Part shown: piece by piece, positions 63,148 through 64,000 of the stretch | Layout of the letters: each line of letters begins with the position of its first letter | Position numbering within the stretch: position 1 is the first letter of the stretch | NCBI GenBank assembly: GCA_017460835.1 | Contig: JAFUAD010000046.1 | Location: forward strand, 1 to 64,000 | Origin: Oscillospiraceae bacterium | GTDB lineage: Bacteria > Bacillota > Clostridia > Oscillospirales > Ruminococcaceae | Direction: 5' to 3' | DNA: 64,000 bases | Notes under the pieces: model-generated | What the model saw: the letters and a program-made list of their open reading frames with translations, nothing else | What the model was told of the DNA's origin: nothing | The model's database searches: none | Translations under genes and position numbers: made by a program

Positions 63148-64000
63148 CGCAGCAGCTCCCTGACATGCTCCGCGATGCCCGCAGCGGAGAGCCCGCAGGC
63201 ACGCAGCGCATTTTCGACCGGCGCCTGCTGGACAAATCCGTCAATCGCAAGACAGCGGAATCTGCCCTTATAGTCCTCATCGAGCAGCCTTGCCGCGAGC
63301 TTTTCGCCGATGCCGCCCGCTCTGCTGCCCTCCTCCGCAAAGAGGATGCGGTCATACTGCTTTGCGGTCTGCACGGTTTCCTCCGCGATCGGATACACCG
63401 CCGTGAGCTTCAGCAGCCCGCAGGAAATGCCCTCTGAGCGGAGCAGCTCCCTTGCCTCATAGGCCTGCTCGGAGATTCTGCCGTAGGTGATAATCAGCGC
63501 ATCCGCTCCGCTGAGATGGGTGTCAGCAAGGCTCGTCGGAAGCGGGAACTGCGGCGATTCCTGCCCGCGCGGATAGCGCACTGCCGCGATGCCGGTGTCG
63601 TCATAGAGCGCGGCATGCAGACAGAGCTTCAGCTCGGCATAGGTTGCCGGCGAATAGATTTTACAGTTCGGGATCGCGGTCAGCATCGGGATATCGAAGA
63701 TGCCCTGATGCGTTTCGCCGTCCTCGCCGACGATGCCCGCGCGGTCAACGCCGAGCACAAGATGCGTTGAGGCGATCGCGGTGTCGTGGAGAAGCTGGTC
63801 GAATGACCGCTGCAAAAATGTCGAATATACAGCGAAAACAGGCGTTTTGCCCATAGACGCGAGCGCGGCGCAGAAGGTGACGGCATGCTGCTCGGCGATG
63901 CCGACATCATAGAAGCGGTTGGGATGTGCCGCGGCAAAAAACTGCAAGCCTGTCCCGTATTTCATCGCCGCGGTTACGGCGCAGATTTTCTTGTCGGATT
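63144..64000 (-). CDS. dxs: 1-deoxy-D-xylulose-5-phosphate synthase, C-terminal part (5' end outside window)
   Basis: About 285 residues of the transketolase-like enzyme are visible: the pyrimidine-binding domain (RFYDVGIAEQHAVTFCAALA with the catalytic Glu, and VDRAGIVGEDGETHQGIFDIPML) and the C-terminal transketolase domain. The thiamine diphosphate N-terminal domain lies beyond 64000. It makes the first intermediate of the MEP isoprenoid pathway. It is the upstream member of the dxs-tlyA-nadK-argR-recN group. Confidence 0.96.
   Translation of the reverse strand, partial: SDKKICAVTAAMKYGTGLQFFAAAHPNRFYDVGIAEQHAVTFCAALASMGKTPVFAVYSTFLQRSFDQLLHDTAIASTHLVLGVDRAGIVGEDGETHQGIFDIPMLTAIPNCKIYSPATYAELKLCLHAALYDDTGIAAVRYPRGQESPQFPLPTSLADTHLSGADALIITYGRISEQAYEARELLRSEGISCGLLKLTAVYPIAEETVQTAKQYDRILFAEEGSRAGGIGEKLAARLLDEDYKGRFRCLAIDGFVQQAPVENALRACGLSAAGIAEHVRELLR

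Overview
The window looks like a chromosomal segment of an anaerobic, GC-rich, fibre-degrading gut or rumen Firmicute of the Ruminococcus type. The evidence is dockerin-bearing secreted proteins with Thr-rich linkers, a cohesin-like scaffoldin candidate, xylose isomerase and xylulokinase, strong AGGAGG-type ribosome sites, sigma-A promoters with 17-bp spacers, and no oxygen-linked metabolism. The genus is inferred from these traits, not proven.

Layout. 1-4.6 kb: an incomplete unknown gene, two tRNA-Ser genes, an rRNA/tRNA methyltransferase behind a duplicated promoter, and several decayed genes (a MoxR/VWA deletion chimera and a helicase stub in front of a phage-type endolysin). 4.6-7.2 kb: PLP synthesis (pdxS, pdxT) and a truncated MocR/PdxR regulator. 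7.2-21.4 kb: the most interesting region. One operon on the minus strand runs cystathionine gamma-lyase type (mccB), cysteine synthase/CBS type (mccA), NifX-like, NifB, NifH-like, NifD-like, NifK-like, followed by a LysR regulator. A LacI-family regulator sits upstream, and divergent from it on the plus strand are O-acetylhomoserine sulfhydrylase (metY) and an SsuABC/TauABC-type ABC importer. The order B-H-D-K without nifEN, placed among sulfur amino acid genes, matches the methylthio-alkane reductase (mar) arrangement and not nitrogen fixation. The model proposed here is import of an organosulfur compound, reductive C-S cleavage by the nitrogenase-like enzyme, capture of methanethiol or sulfide by MetY, and conversion of homocysteine to cysteine by MccA/MccB. 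Four of these enzymes, or the neighbouring pdxST products, concern PLP. Shared AACGTT-core operators and near-identical promoters tie the two transcription units together.

21.4-24.5 kb: an AT-richer methyltransferase inserted in an intergenic repeat element, a remnant of a trans-sulfuration enzyme, tRNA-Ser(GGA), tRNA-Leu(GAG), and a dockerin protein with a lysozyme-like core. 24.7-43.8 kb: mostly housekeeping genes (cyclophilin, SpoVK/CbbX-type AAA protein, tyrS, hisF, a hisA-acetyltransferase fusion, hisH, hisB, xylB, xylA, a PcrA-type helicase, an AI-2E family permease, nadA, a zinc-ribbon membrane protein). 43.8-52.6 kb: an MBL hydrolase, two small or unclear membrane/secreted ORFs, tandem ATP-grasp ligases with a glycosyltransferase, a cohesin/Ig/dockerin protein and a large dockerin pectate lyase. 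52.6-64 kb: a methyltransferase, pheT, pheS, a palindrome-rich intergenic element, a small unknown protein, an acyltransferase with SHOCT tail, and the tightly packed recN, argR, nadK, tlyA, dxs group, with dxs running off the end.

All calls come from reading the sequence; no database search was run. Residue positions are counted from the chosen start and are approximate for long proteins.
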